In this document: one piece after another, positions 55,551 through 64,000 of the stretch
Layout: every line of letters begins with the position of its first letter
How positions within the stretch are numbered: the first letter of the stretch is position 1
Origin: Enorma sp964624825
GTDB taxonomy: Bacteria > Actinomycetota > Coriobacteriia > Coriobacteriales > Coriobacteriaceae
Reading direction: 5' to 3'
Length of the DNA: 64,000 nucleotides
Assembly (NCBI GenBank): GCA_964624825.1
Contig: CAZUYD010000007.1
Location: 1-64,000, forward strand
Notes under the pieces: generated by a model
What the model was told of the DNA's origin: nothing
Databases searched by the model: none
The model's input: only the letters and a program-made list of their open reading frames with translations
Translations under genes and position numbers: made by a program

Positions 55551-56956
55551 GCGTATTCACCACATTCGAGGCGGTATATACCATTTTTGAGATCTCGCTC
55601 TGCGTCTGGTTGTTCTGCCGAACCTATCCTGCGCGGCAGCATTTCGCGGTTCGCGCGGTGCTGTCTATAGGCGGCGCCGCAGCGCTCTATCTGAGCGGAG
55701 CCATGTTCGGCAGCACGATGCTCACGTCCGATTGGTGGTCGAGCACGTTCTACTTCTCTCAGCTCTGCGCGTTCGTGGGGCTGCTCATTCTGTACGTGGC
55801 GCTCGTCATGGTATGCTACGACATCTCGGTTTGGAACGCGCTGTTTTGTTGCACGGCAGGGTATACCGTGCAAAACCTGGCAAGCGGGCTCCATGGGTTC
55901 GTCATGATCCTCTGCGGCCTTGCCGGGGTGGCGGTCGAGCCGAGCTCGTCGGGCATCGTCACCGAGAACCACATCATCGCCGGCATGAGCCTCGTCGCGA
56001 CATCGCTTGCCGTGATCAGCGTGAGCTACGTCCTCTACATCCGCCCGGTCGCGCGCAGCGGTCTCAAAGAGGTCGAGGATCACACCATGCTCGTCGCGGT
56101 CATCGCCGTCGTGATGTTCGAGATGGCGTTCGACTTGGTCAACAAAGGGCTCTCAAATCCCATCTCATCTGGTTCCGCTCAGGAGCTTCCGCCGCTCTTC
56201 CTGATCGTCCTCAAGGTGACGCACCTTGCAACCTGTTTGCTTGTGCTCTTCATGCAGCATGAGATGCTCTATAGCAAGCGATTGCAGCTTGACCGCGTCG
56301 CCATCGAGCGCATGGCGCAAGACCAGCGGCACCAATACGAGACTTCACGCATGAGCATCGAGGCGATCAACATGCGCTGCCATGACATCCGCCATCAAAT
56401 CCAAAGTCTCGGTGCGGCGTGGCAGATTAGCCAGGAAACGCTTGAAGAGCTCGCGCGAGAGGTCGATGTGTATGACTCGGCCGTGAAAACGGGAAACGAT
56501 GCCCTCGACGTCATCCTCACCGAGAAACACCTCATCTGCCAGCGGGAACGGATCACGCTTTCCTGCATAGCCGATGGGAAAAGCATTCAGTTCATAAAGC
56601 CAGCCGACCTGTATGCATTGTTCGGCAATGCACTGGATAACGCCATCGAAGCCGTCCGCGCGGTTCCCCGCCAAGACAAATGGAGCATCAGCCTCATGGT
56701 GCGTCGAAGCGGAGACATGGCATCGATCCATGTGGAGAATTATTTCGCCGGGTCGATCGGGTTCAAAGACGGCATGCCTCTTACAACTAAAGAGGACGGC
56801 CGACCACATGGGTACGGTATGAAATCGATGCGCATGATGGCGGAACGATACGGCGGAACGCTCACCTGCCGCACGCAGGATGATATCTTCCACCTCAACA
56901 TCCTCATCCCGATCCCCGTGGCGCCAAACGACAGCGACGGTCGCTCGGCGCCGTAG
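55547..56956 (+). CDS. GHKL-type sensor histidine kinase (AgrC/VirS-like)
   Basis: A 469-residue kinase. About six N-terminal membrane helices (residues 5-235) form the sensor without a large extracellular domain. The dimerisation segment contains MRCHDIRHQI with His279 as phosphorylation site. The C-terminal HATPase_c_5 domain has LFGNALDNAIEA (N box) and HGYGMKSM (G box). Kinases of this type commonly sense peptides or membrane signals. It overlaps the response regulator gene by four bases, so they form one pair. Confidence 0.93.
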   Translation: MSVFTTFEAVYTIFEISLCVWLFCRTYPARQHFAVRAVLSIGGAAALYLSGAMFGSTMLTSDWWSSTFYFSQLCAFVGLLILYVALVMVCYDISVWNALFCCTAGYTVQNLASGLHGFVMILCGLAGVAVEPSSSGIVTENHIIAGMSLVATSLAVISVSYVLYIRPVARSGLKEVEDHTMLVAVIAVVMFEMAFDLVNKGLSNPISSGSAQELPPLFLIVLKVTHLATCLLVLFMQHEMLYSKRLQLDRVAIERMAQDQRHQYETSRMSIEAINMRCHDIRHQIQSLGAAWQISQETLEELAREVDVYDSAVKTGNDALDVILTEKHLICQRERITLSCIADGKSIQFIKPADLYALFGNALDNAIEAVRAVPRQDKWSISLMVRRSGDMASIHVENYFAGSIGFKDGMPLTTKEDGRPHGYGMKSMRMMAERYGGTLTCRTQDDIFHLNILIPIPVAPNDSDGRSAP

Positions 56957-57085
56957 CATCAATACCACGCACCCTGTTTGCATCGTGTCGTGGAGCTATC
57001 ACATGCGAAACCGTACCCGCGCCGCTTCCGTGCCGCGGAAACGCTGCCCGTCGCGCGTCGAGGGCCTCGTTTCGAACACCGGCTG

Positions 57086-57889
57086 CTATCCGATTGGGCG
57101 GAGCGAGACGCGCGATGAATCGTAGGATCGAACCTCGCCGTTTGCCAACTCGATCAGCGCGCGCCCCCATACGTCAACGCCGCGCAGCACGCCGTTTTCG
57201 GAAACGCTTCGATCGGGGGCGCTCACATGCACGCGCTCATCGCGGTAGGCAAGCAGCTCGTTATACGCGCCCTTTACGCCGGTAAGCGGCGCCGCAGACG
57301 CGCCAGCGCCCTTGATGCCCTCCACCCAGAGGTCGACGGCCTCCATTATGGAGATGCGGGTCATCTCGGCAAGTTCGTCGAGCGACGGCAGCGCGCGATC
57401 GTCGGGGATGCATTCGGCCAGACCGGCAATGGGAAGCGCGCTCGGATCGCGCCACTCCATGGAAATGGCCTGAATGTTGATGCCCATGCCGCAAACGACC
57501 AGCACCTCACCAGACGACCGGCCGAGCTCGACCAGAATGCCTCCGAGCTTTCCCTGATCGCAAATGATGTCGTTTGGCCATTTGAGCCGAAGCGTCGCAC
57601 ATCCGAGCGTCTCAAGCGCGCTCACCACGCCGATCCCGCACGCGACCGGAATACCGGAAAGCACGCGATCGGGTACCTGCGGCTTGATGAGCACCGAGAG
57701 ATACAGCCCGCCTTCAGGCGATGTCCAGCTATGCGACCGCCTGCCCTTGCCCGCGCGCTGCGCGCCTGCGCGAAGGGCAAAGCCCGCAGGGGCACCGTTG
57801 CGCGCACGCGTCATGAGCTCCTCGTTCGTTGAATCCACTTCATCCAAGACCTCGATGGGCGGTAGATTCTCGTACGTTGATGTGCTCAT
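57086..57889 (-). CDS. birA: BirA, biotin-[acetyl-CoA-carboxylase] ligase (no HTH domain)
   Basis: A 267-residue biotin protein ligase, class I (no N-terminal winged helix). VLDEVDSTNEEL, the biotin/ATP loop AGAQRAGKGRRSHSW, LYLSVLIKP, LRLKWPNDIICDQGKLGGILVE and a C-terminal SH3-like domain with RGVDVWGRALIEL are visible. It cannot repress biotin genes as class II BirA does. Its substrates in this window are AccB (Lys144) and the decarboxylase carrier (Lys101). ATG at 57889 follows AAAGGAGGGGG; the 60 upstream in-frame residues are not typical. Confidence 0.95.
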   Translation of the reverse strand: MSTSTYENLPPIEVLDEVDSTNEELMTRARNGAPAGFALRAGAQRAGKGRRSHSWTSPEGGLYLSVLIKPQVPDRVLSGIPVACGIGVVSALETLGCATLRLKWPNDIICDQGKLGGILVELGRSSGEVLVVCGMGINIQAISMEWRDPSALPIAGLAECIPDDRALPSLDELAEMTRISIMEAVDLWVEGIKGAGASAAPLTGVKGAYNELLAYRDERVHVSAPDRSVSENGVLRGVDVWGRALIELANGEVRSYDSSRVSLRPIG

Positions 57890-58039
57890 GTCCCCCTCCT
57901 TTGCGGTATGGGCATATCGTCGGATGACACATCCGGCACATGCGCTATTCCATATTGTATGCGTTTGCACCGCGCCCCCGCGAACGTCTCCGGGGCACGC
58001 GCTGTCCGTCCATTGTACCCACCGACATGCGTCCTCGTT

Positions 58040-58053
58040 GCGAACGTGTTCGC
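58040..58053. promoter_or_regulatory. GCGAAC-GT-GTTCGC palindrome upstream of birA
   Basis: Perfect 6-bp arms with a 2-base spacer, about 150 bases upstream of the birA start and within the gap to dnaE. The spacer is too short for a LexA box. It might be a biotin-regulator site (BioQ/BioR type) or incidental. Confidence 0.3.
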
Positions 58054-58145
58054 GATGCCGCATGTTCATTGGGCAAGCGGAACGATTCTCACGGCAAGCG
58101 GACGCTGCGCCGGCGCACGGGGCTCTTGCCGCGCGCGGAACGCGC

Positions 58146-61100
58146 CTAGATGACCGTCACGCGGCCGCCTTCGCCGACGATGGACTTTGTCTCGGCAATG
58201 AGCGGAATCGAGCAGGCGTTCACCCTAAGGGGAATCTCCGCGCGCATGGTCTGCCCATCGCGTTGCTCCACGAAAAGCTCCACGCGGTCACCGCCAGGGT
58301 TGCTCGAGAGCACCGCCGCAAGCCGCGCCATGCTCCCTTGGCTGAATCGTGCCGAGGGGATCATGACCTCGAACACCTTGGGGCGATTCGACTCATCGTT
58401 CAGCTCAAGCGAAAGCACTTCTTGCGCGATGATCTGGTCGCCGCGATCGCTGCGCTCGATCTTGCCCCGCACCCGGATGAACGAATCCGAAAGCACCGCC
58501 CCCGTCTCGGGGTCGCTCTCGCCATAGAGGAAGTCCTCGCATTCCTTGTAGACCTTCGGGAATATGACGATGGTGGCCTCGCCCTCCATGTCCTCCAAGC
58601 GCACGATGGCCATGGGATCGCCGTTTTTGGTGACGCGTTTCGAGACCTCGGCGACCATGCCGGCGAACCAATAGGGCTTGCCTTCGGGAATCTCCTGGTT
58701 CACCGTGCCCTCGCTGCCAGGCACCGTGCGCTCAACGCCGGTTTCGATCTGCGCGAGCGTGAAGTCGCGAGCCTTCGAGAGCGCGTACTCATACGGACGC
58801 AACGGATGGTCTGAGACGTAGATCCCCAGCACATCGCGTTCGTAGGAAAGCTTCATATGGCGATCCCACTCCTGGCCATCGGGCTCGGGCACGACCACCT
58901 CGAAACCCGAGCCCTCGACATCGCCGAAGATATCGAAAAACGACGTCTGCCCGCTCGCGCGATCCTTCTGTCGCTTCGTGGCGGCGTCGATGATGTTCTC
59001 CGGGTTGGCCTTGTCCACAAAGTTCATGAGCTGTCGGCGCGGGTAACCGGTCGAGTCGAAGGCGCCCGCCTTGATGAGCGCTTCGACCACACGACGATTT
59101 GCCTGGCTGGAATCGACGCGATCGACGAAATCGTGCAGGTTCTTGAAGGAACCGCCCTTCTCGCGCTCGTCGATGATCGCCTGGGCGACGCCCTCGCCCA
59201 CGCCGCGGATGCCCGCAAGGCCGAAGCGCACGCCTTCGGTCGTCGCCGTGAACTCCTTGCCTGATTCGTTCACGTCTGGGGGCAGCACCGGAATGCCGTC
59301 GTGACGGCACGCGGAAACGTAATGCGTGATCTTCTCCGTCTTGCCGGTGTAGCTGGTAAGCACGGCCGCCATGTACTCGTGCGGATAATGCGCCTTCAAC
59401 CACGCGGTCTGCATGACAAGAATGGCGTAGCCGGCCGAATGCGACTTGTTGAACGCGTAGGACGCAAACTCGAGCACGTCATCCCAGATGCGCTGCGCGG
59501 TCTTGCGCTCATAGCCGTTGCGCTCGGCACCGTTCATCCAATGGTCGTAGATGGTCTCCTCGTGCCCGTCCTCCCAGGAGAAAACCTGCTCGGTCAGCAT
59601 CTTGATCTTCTTTTTGGCCACCGGCTTGCGAATGCGGCTGTCGGACTCGCCCTTGGAAAAGCCGCACATCTCGACCGAGATGTTCATGACCTGCTCCTGA
59701 TAGACCATGGTGCCGTAGGTCTCGCTCAGGATGTCGTCGAGGCGCGGGTCGTAGGAGACGGCGGGCTCCTTGCCGTTCATGCGGTTCACGTAGCTCGTAA
59801 CCATGCCGGCACCCAAAGGGCCAGGGCGATACAGCGCGATCAGTGCGACGACGTGCTTGTACTCGGTCGGCTTCATGTTCTTGATGGTGGCCGTCATACC
59901 GGCTGATTCGACCTGGAACACGCCGGCCGTGTGACCGCCCTGCATGAGCTCGAAGGTAGCCGGGTCGTCAAAGGGAATGGCGTCCACATCGATGTCGATG
60001 CCGAAATTCTCCTTGATGTTCGCCTTCGCCTTCGAGATGACGGTCAGGGTGCGCAAGCCCAGAAAGTCCATCTTGAGCAGACCCATGTCGGCCACGGTAT
60101 GGCCTTCGTACTGGGTGATCTCCACGCCGCCTTTGGTGTCGAGCTTGGTGGGCACATGCTCGTTCACCGGGTCGCGGCAGATGAGCACGGCGCATGCGTG
60201 CACGCCTTCGCCGCGGGTCAAGCCCTCGATGGACAGCGCGGCATCGATGATGCGGCGGTCGTCATCGTTTTTCTGATACGCCTCGGCAAAATCGGGGTTG
60301 TAGTTCTCCTCTTTGCCCTCCACGCGCGTAAGCACCTGCTTGAGCTTCACCGATGGGTCGCTCGAGATCATCTTCGAGAGGCGCTGCCCCACATAGACGG
60401 GATAGTCGAGGACGCGAGCTGCATCGTTGATGGCTTGCTTGGCCTTGATGGTCGAGTACGTGATGACGTGCGTCACCTTTTCTTGGCCGTAGAGCTGGCG
60501 GACGTGCTCGATCACCTCGAGCCTTCGCTCATCGTCGAAATCCATGTCGATATCGGGCATCTCGGAGCGCTCCGGCGAGAGAAAGCGTTCGAACATGAGG
60601 CCGTTCTCGAGCGGGTCGAAGGTGGTGATGTCCATGGCGTACGCGACGATGGCGCCTGCCGCCGATCCGCGGCCAGGCCCCACGCCGATGCCGTTTTGCT
60701 TTGCCCAGCGCACATACTCGGCGACGATCAAGAAATACGCGGCGAAGCCCTTTTCGCAGATGACCTGGTATTCGAACTCGAAGCGCTCCTTGACGGAGAT
60801 TCCGTTGACGACCTTGGACTCCCAATCGGCGCCGTAGCGCTTGGCGAGACCTTCCTCGCACTCGTGGCGAAACTGGCTCTCGTGCGTCTCGCCCTCATCG
60901 AGCAGCGGGTACCGCGGGAGGATGATCTTTCCCCACTCAAGCTCGATATCGCATTTGCCGGCGAGCTCGACCGTGTTGTCGCACGCCTCCGGACAGTACG
61001 GGAACAGCGCGCGCATCTCCTCTTCGGTCTTCATGTAGAACTCACTGCCCTGCATGCGCATGCGGTTCGGGTCATCGATCTTGGAGTTCATGCCGATGCA

Positions 61101-61952
61101 CATCATGATATCCTGCACGGGAGCATCTTCGCGCGTGAGGTAGTGGAAATCGTTCGTGGCGATGACCTTCACACCCACCTGATGCGCGATCTCGATGAGC
61201 TGCCGGTTGAGCTGTTCCTCGGTGAGGCCGCCATCGGTGGTGATGCCGTGGTCTTGGATCTCGATATAGAAGTCACCCGGCTCGAAGGTGTCGCGGAACG
61301 TCTCCGCCCACTGCAGCGCGCGCGTCATCTCGCCGCGATCGATACTCTTCGGGATAATCCCCGAGATGCATGCCGAGGTCGCGATGAGCCCCTCGCGATG
61401 GCGGCGCAGATTATCGAGGGTGACGCGCGGCTTGTAGTAGAAGCCCTCGACCGCTGCCTCGGAAACCGCTTGCATGAGGTTCACGTAGCCGCGCTCGTTT
61501 CGCGCGATGAGGATCATGTGGTAGAGCTCGGGCTTGCGGTCGCGGGCGAGCGTCTCATCGGGCGTGAAGTAGACCTCGCAACCGAAGATGGGCTTGATCA
61601 CATACGGCTTCACCGCGTCGAGCGAGCCGGTGGTGCGCCATGCCTCGAGGTCGCGCTCGTGCTGCTGCGCGCCGCGGGGGTTCTCGTGGAAGTCGGGCGC
61701 TTCGAGCGATGCCGGGTCGGCTCCCGCTTCGAGCTGCTCTTTGTCGCGTTTCCATATCTTGCGCTCGGGCGAATTGAGGTTATGGGCATCGCACGCAAGG
61801 CCCAGTTCGGGGATGCCGTACATGTAGCCGTGGTCGGTGAGGGCGACGGCGGGCATACCCAGCTCGACCGCGCGATCGACCATATCGGCCACGCGCGTCG
61901 CGCCGTCGAGCATGGAGTATTCTGAATGGTTGTGCAGATGAACGAAGGCCAC
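58146..61952 (-). CDS. dnaE: DnaE, DNA polymerase III alpha subunit
   Basis: A 1268-residue C-family replicative polymerase. The PHP domain (1 to about 350) opens with HLHNHSEYSMLDG and keeps the metal-binding His and Asp residues. Residues about 60-117 are an extra charged, polar insertion (PERKIWKRDKEQLEAGAD...) between two PHP strands, before PIFGCEVY. The polymerase core shows GVGPGRGSAAGAIVAY, MPDIDMDFDDERR and FNKSHSAGYA. The fingers, HhH (GIRGVGEGVAQAI) and OB domain (MAIVRLEDMEGEATIVIFP) follow. Translation starts at GTG behind AAGGAG. It is the DnaE1 type, not PolC. Confidence 0.96.
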   Translation of the reverse strand: MAFVHLHNHSEYSMLDGATRVADMVDRAVELGMPAVALTDHGYMYGIPELGLACDAHNLNSPERKIWKRDKEQLEAGADPASLEAPDFHENPRGAQQHERDLEAWRTTGSLDAVKPYVIKPIFGCEVYFTPDETLARDRKPELYHMILIARNERGYVNLMQAVSEAAVEGFYYKPRVTLDNLRRHREGLIATSACISGIIPKSIDRGEMTRALQWAETFRDTFEPGDFYIEIQDHGITTDGGLTEEQLNRQLIEIAHQVGVKVIATNDFHYLTREDAPVQDIMMCIGMNSKIDDPNRMRMQGSEFYMKTEEEMRALFPYCPEACDNTVELAGKCDIELEWGKIILPRYPLLDEGETHESQFRHECEEGLAKRYGADWESKVVNGISVKERFEFEYQVICEKGFAAYFLIVAEYVRWAKQNGIGVGPGRGSAAGAIVAYAMDITTFDPLENGLMFERFLSPERSEMPDIDMDFDDERRLEVIEHVRQLYGQEKVTHVITYSTIKAKQAINDAARVLDYPVYVGQRLSKMISSDPSVKLKQVLTRVEGKEENYNPDFAEAYQKNDDDRRIIDAALSIEGLTRGEGVHACAVLICRDPVNEHVPTKLDTKGGVEITQYEGHTVADMGLLKMDFLGLRTLTVISKAKANIKENFGIDIDVDAIPFDDPATFELMQGGHTAGVFQVESAGMTATIKNMKPTEYKHVVALIALYRPGPLGAGMVTSYVNRMNGKEPAVSYDPRLDDILSETYGTMVYQEQVMNISVEMCGFSKGESDSRIRKPVAKKKIKMLTEQVFSWEDGHEETIYDHWMNGAERNGYERKTAQRIWDDVLEFASYAFNKSHSAGYAILVMQTAWLKAHYPHEYMAAVLTSYTGKTEKITHYVSACRHDGIPVLPPDVNESGKEFTATTEGVRFGLAGIRGVGEGVAQAIIDEREKGGSFKNLHDFVDRVDSSQANRRVVEALIKAGAFDSTGYPRRQLMNFVDKANPENIIDAATKRQKDRASGQTSFFDIFGDVEGSGFEVVVPEPDGQEWDRHMKLSYERDVLGIYVSDHPLRPYEYALSKARDFTLAQIETGVERTVPGSEGTVNQEIPEGKPYWFAGMVAEVSKRVTKNGDPMAIVRLEDMEGEATIVIFPKVYKECEDFLYGESDPETGAVLSDSFIRVRGKIERSDRGDQIIAQEVLSLELNDESNRPKVFEVMIPSARFSQGSMARLAAVLSSNPGGDRVELFVEQRDGQTMRAEIPLRVNACSIPLIAETKSIVGEGGRVTVI

Positions 61953-62154
61953 GGACGCATCTCCTTATCGTATGTGCTGGTACGGCGAATATGCTGCGAT
62001 GCGGAAGCGGCGGCCTCGCTGCGTTCGCGCGCGCCGGCTGCACGGTCCCGAACCTCGATTCTACCGCATGGGGCAGACAGGCAAGCGCCGCGCTCCCCGG
62101 TGCGCGGAAGCACCATAGGGTTCGAGCGGCGGCGCGACTTCAGCCAGCACAGGA

Positions 62155-64000
62155 TCAAAGACGGTACTCGACCACCTGGGGTTCCGACGGATCAGCTGGA
62201 TCGGGCACTTCAACCCGGACGAATTTGAGTATCACATGCGCATAGCCTGCCTTATGCAGCACGTCCGCATACACCCGCGCCTGCAACGCGTGCTTCTCGC
62301 GCAGCGCCTCGGACGTCTCATCGACACTCCCGCCCGTCTTGTAGTCGAGCACGAGCGCTTCATCGGGGCGCGCGGGATCGGTCGCCAAAGCATCGATTGC
62401 GCCTTCGGCGTATGAGCCAAACCGCTCGCGCAGCCCATCCATACCGAGCGAGAAAAACGGCACCTCGGCGCGCACCTGCGACCACGCGGCAAGCTCCGCG
62501 CGCACCTGCGAGCGCTCCCACCGAGCAAGCGCCGCCGCCAGCCGCTCGCGCTGATGCGGAGTCACTTTCCAATAGCGCGCGAACGCGTCGATGCACGCGG
62601 CCGGCACCGCGTCTGAGCCGGTCTCGATGAGCCATTGCGCCGCCGCATGAAACGCCGACCCCAAGGCGGTGGGATCGCCTGCCGCAGAAGGGTCGGTCGG
62701 CGCGGCATCGCTCCACGCGGCGCGCGCATCACGCCCGATATGCTCGTCCAAGACCATCTCGACATCGTGCGCAACGGACACGGCTCCTGGTGCGCGATCC
62801 TCCCCTTCCTCATGCAGCGCTGCCGCAACCGAGGTATAGCTATACGAGTCGCGCGGCGAAACTGGAGCCTGCTCGATCTGCACCGCAGGCGGCGCCGGCC
62901 ACACCAGGAGCACGTCGCGCGCTTCTTTTTCGGTGAGGTCGGGTTTTACGGCGACATCGTCCGGCGGCGACGGATAGTCCTCGGCCGAATACGTCACGTA
63001 CGGCTGCTTCTTGCTCTTCGAGGGATACGTGAGGTCATCGAGCAGTATCAACTGGTAATCGCCTGCATGCGCATCCTCAAAGTCCAAGCGATCGCACCCA
63101 AGATCGGGAAGCCCGTTATTCTCGGCATCAGCGGGCAGAATGCGCGAAAGAACCTCGCCGACCAGCGACGTCTTATGACCCGGTTCGAGCTCCGTGGAAT
63201 AGGTGACGCTCAGCCCCAGGACCACCACCTCGCGGGCACGGGTAATCGCCACATACAGCTGACGCGCCGCTTCCTCATAATCGAGCCTCGTGCGCTCGCG
63301 CCGCATGAAGGTAAATGCCTCGGCGGCGCGCTCGGGCATCCGATCGTCTTCGGCAGGCTCAGGCATGGCGTCCAGCATCTCCTTATCGGATGCCGGGTCG
63401 AACCGATTCGGCTTCGCGCACCACAGCACCGAGCCATCGCGGTCGCACAGCTGCAACCGATCGCTATCCGTTCTAGTATCACCATTGCATTCGACCACCG
63501 CGACGACCGGAAACTCAAGCCCCTTCGACGCATGGACGGTCATGATGCGCACCGCGTCTTCCCCTGGGCCGGAAAGCGCTGCGGGCGATTCCTTGATGTG
63601 CTCAACGTGATCGGTAAAGGCGCGCGCTACCGACCGCGGGGCGAAGGCACGCCCTGCTTCCGTTTCCTCGACGATCGCAATCGCCTTGAGGACATTCGCC
63701 GCAGCGGCGTGTTCGGCCGCACCACCTCGTTCGAGACGCGCAAGCCAGCCAGATTCCGCGACCACGTCGCGCACGATATCGGACATGCGGTCGCGTCCCA
63801 CCCGCGCGCAGGCGCGTCCCAGCACGTCGCGCGCACGGTCAAGCACGGGAAGAGGCCCAAAATCCTCCATGATCTCGCCCGAGACCAGCACGTCGCCCGT
63901 CACCGAGCGCGAATCCACGATACCTGTCTGCGCATCGACGTGCGTGGCCAGCGCGAGCAGCTCGGTCGCGCCGAGCTCGAACATAGGCGAGGTGATGAGC
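62155..64000 (-). CDS. addA: AddA helicase-nuclease subunit, C-terminal part (5' end outside window)
   Basis: The frame is open at the right edge; 615 residues are visible. Helicase motif V/VI elements VRIMTVHASKGLEFPVVAVVE and RQLYVAITRAREVVVLG identify a UvrD/Rep superfamily 1A protein. The C-terminus is a RecB-type nuclease (PDDEXK): Asp in AIDALATDP and the VLDYKTGGS lysine motif. This layout is AddA, which with AddB processes double-strand ends for recombination. The region between about 62700 and 63150 is unusually rich in Asp, Ala and Glu. The first internal ATG (63984) is inside the protein (SPMFEL) and is not a start. Confidence 0.93.
   Translation of the reverse strand, partial: LITSPMFELGATELLALATHVDAQTGIVDSRSVTGDVLVSGEIMEDFGPLPVLDRARDVLGRACARVGRDRMSDIVRDVVAESGWLARLERGGAAEHAAAANVLKAIAIVEETEAGRAFAPRSVARAFTDHVEHIKESPAALSGPGEDAVRIMTVHASKGLEFPVVAVVECNGDTRTDSDRLQLCDRDGSVLWCAKPNRFDPASDKEMLDAMPEPAEDDRMPERAAEAFTFMRRERTRLDYEEAARQLYVAITRAREVVVLGLSVTYSTELEPGHKTSLVGEVLSRILPADAENNGLPDLGCDRLDFEDAHAGDYQLILLDDLTYPSKSKKQPYVTYSAEDYPSPPDDVAVKPDLTEKEARDVLLVWPAPPAVQIEQAPVSPRDSYSYTSVAAALHEEGEDRAPGAVSVAHDVEMVLDEHIGRDARAAWSDAAPTDPSAAGDPTALGSAFHAAAQWLIETGSDAVPAACIDAFARYWKVTPHQRERLAAALARWERSQVRAELAAWSQVRAEVPFFSLGMDGLRERFGSYAEGAIDALATDPARPDEALVLDYKTGGSVDETSEALREKHALQARVYADVLHKAGYAHVILKFVRVEVPDPADPSEPQVVEYRL

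Noticed and set aside
58040..58053. GCGAAC-GT-GTTCGC as a LexA site
   Set aside because: Arms match a LexA half-site but the spacer is 2 instead of 4 bases.
59931..61925. 664-residue plus-strand frame opposite dnaE
   Set aside because: Antisense shadow of dnaE with the same biased composition and no ribosome site.

Overview
The window is a high-GC, gene-dense bacterial chromosome segment. Gene content and style point to an actinobacterium of the class Coriobacteriia, most probably Collinsella or a close relative. This is an inference from a fused AccD-AccA carboxyltransferase, a FabK-type type II fatty acid operon, QueH, a Na+-pumping decarboxylase, GH3 glycosidases with a LytTR/GHKL regulator pair, and a Dfx-type superoxide reductase. 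No 16S rRNA or tRNA is present to confirm it. The sequence is a draft: a 100-N scaffold gap at 9063-9162 is flanked by two identical 55-base copies, so it probably hides no missing DNA.

Layout. 1-3855 (minus) is a cell-wall block: NlpC/P60 hydrolase, MurJ flippase and a truncated D-aspartate-ligase-like ATP-grasp enzyme. 4214-8977 (minus) holds YbaK, UvrA and a HAD phosphatase, with a 540-base non-coding interval carrying a long-range inverted repeat. 9358-13413 (plus) holds Mrp and two flavoproteins. 13705-23143 (plus) is a complete fatty acid synthesis operon, fabH-acpP-fabK-fabD-fabG-fabF-accB-fabZ-accC-accDA, preceded by a near-perfect palindromic operator and closed by a strong hairpin. 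23812-27929 (minus) holds a tail-anchored coiled-coil protein, QueA, QueH and a DUF3267 membrane protein. 28022-31687 (plus) holds a divergent methionyl-tRNA synthetase, a GNAT protein and a histidine phosphatase. 31765-35860 (minus) holds an ABC1/UbiB kinase, a phasin-like protein and a C69 dipeptidase. A cold-shock gene (plus) follows, then ruvCAB (minus) behind a LexA-type SOS box, then a NadE homologue that appears to have lost its catalytic motifs.

41066-45230 holds a superoxide reductase (minus) and a five-gene Na+-translocating oxaloacetate decarboxylase operon (plus) with an unusual split of the small subunit. 45526-47354 is a lower-GC divergent pair, an amidohydrolase and a TetR regulator. 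47569-56956 is a glycan locus: GtrA, a cytoplasmic GH3, a small four-TM protein, a Tat-exported membrane-anchored GH3 with reversed domain order and a 58-residue TM peptide, all minus, divergent from a LytTR response regulator and GHKL kinase. 57086-64000 (minus) holds BirA, DnaE and the C-terminal part of AddA.

Functional links: BirA would biotinylate both AccB and the decarboxylase carrier. QueA and QueH perform consecutive queuosine steps. RuvABC, UvrA, AddA and DnaE are DNA repair/replication genes, of which only ruvCAB shows a clear SOS operator. The strongest leads for undescribed biology are the GH3/LytTR membrane locus, the degenerate NadE homologue, the MetRS with a non-canonical KMSKS loop, the fab operator, and the structured intergenic element at 7891-8009.
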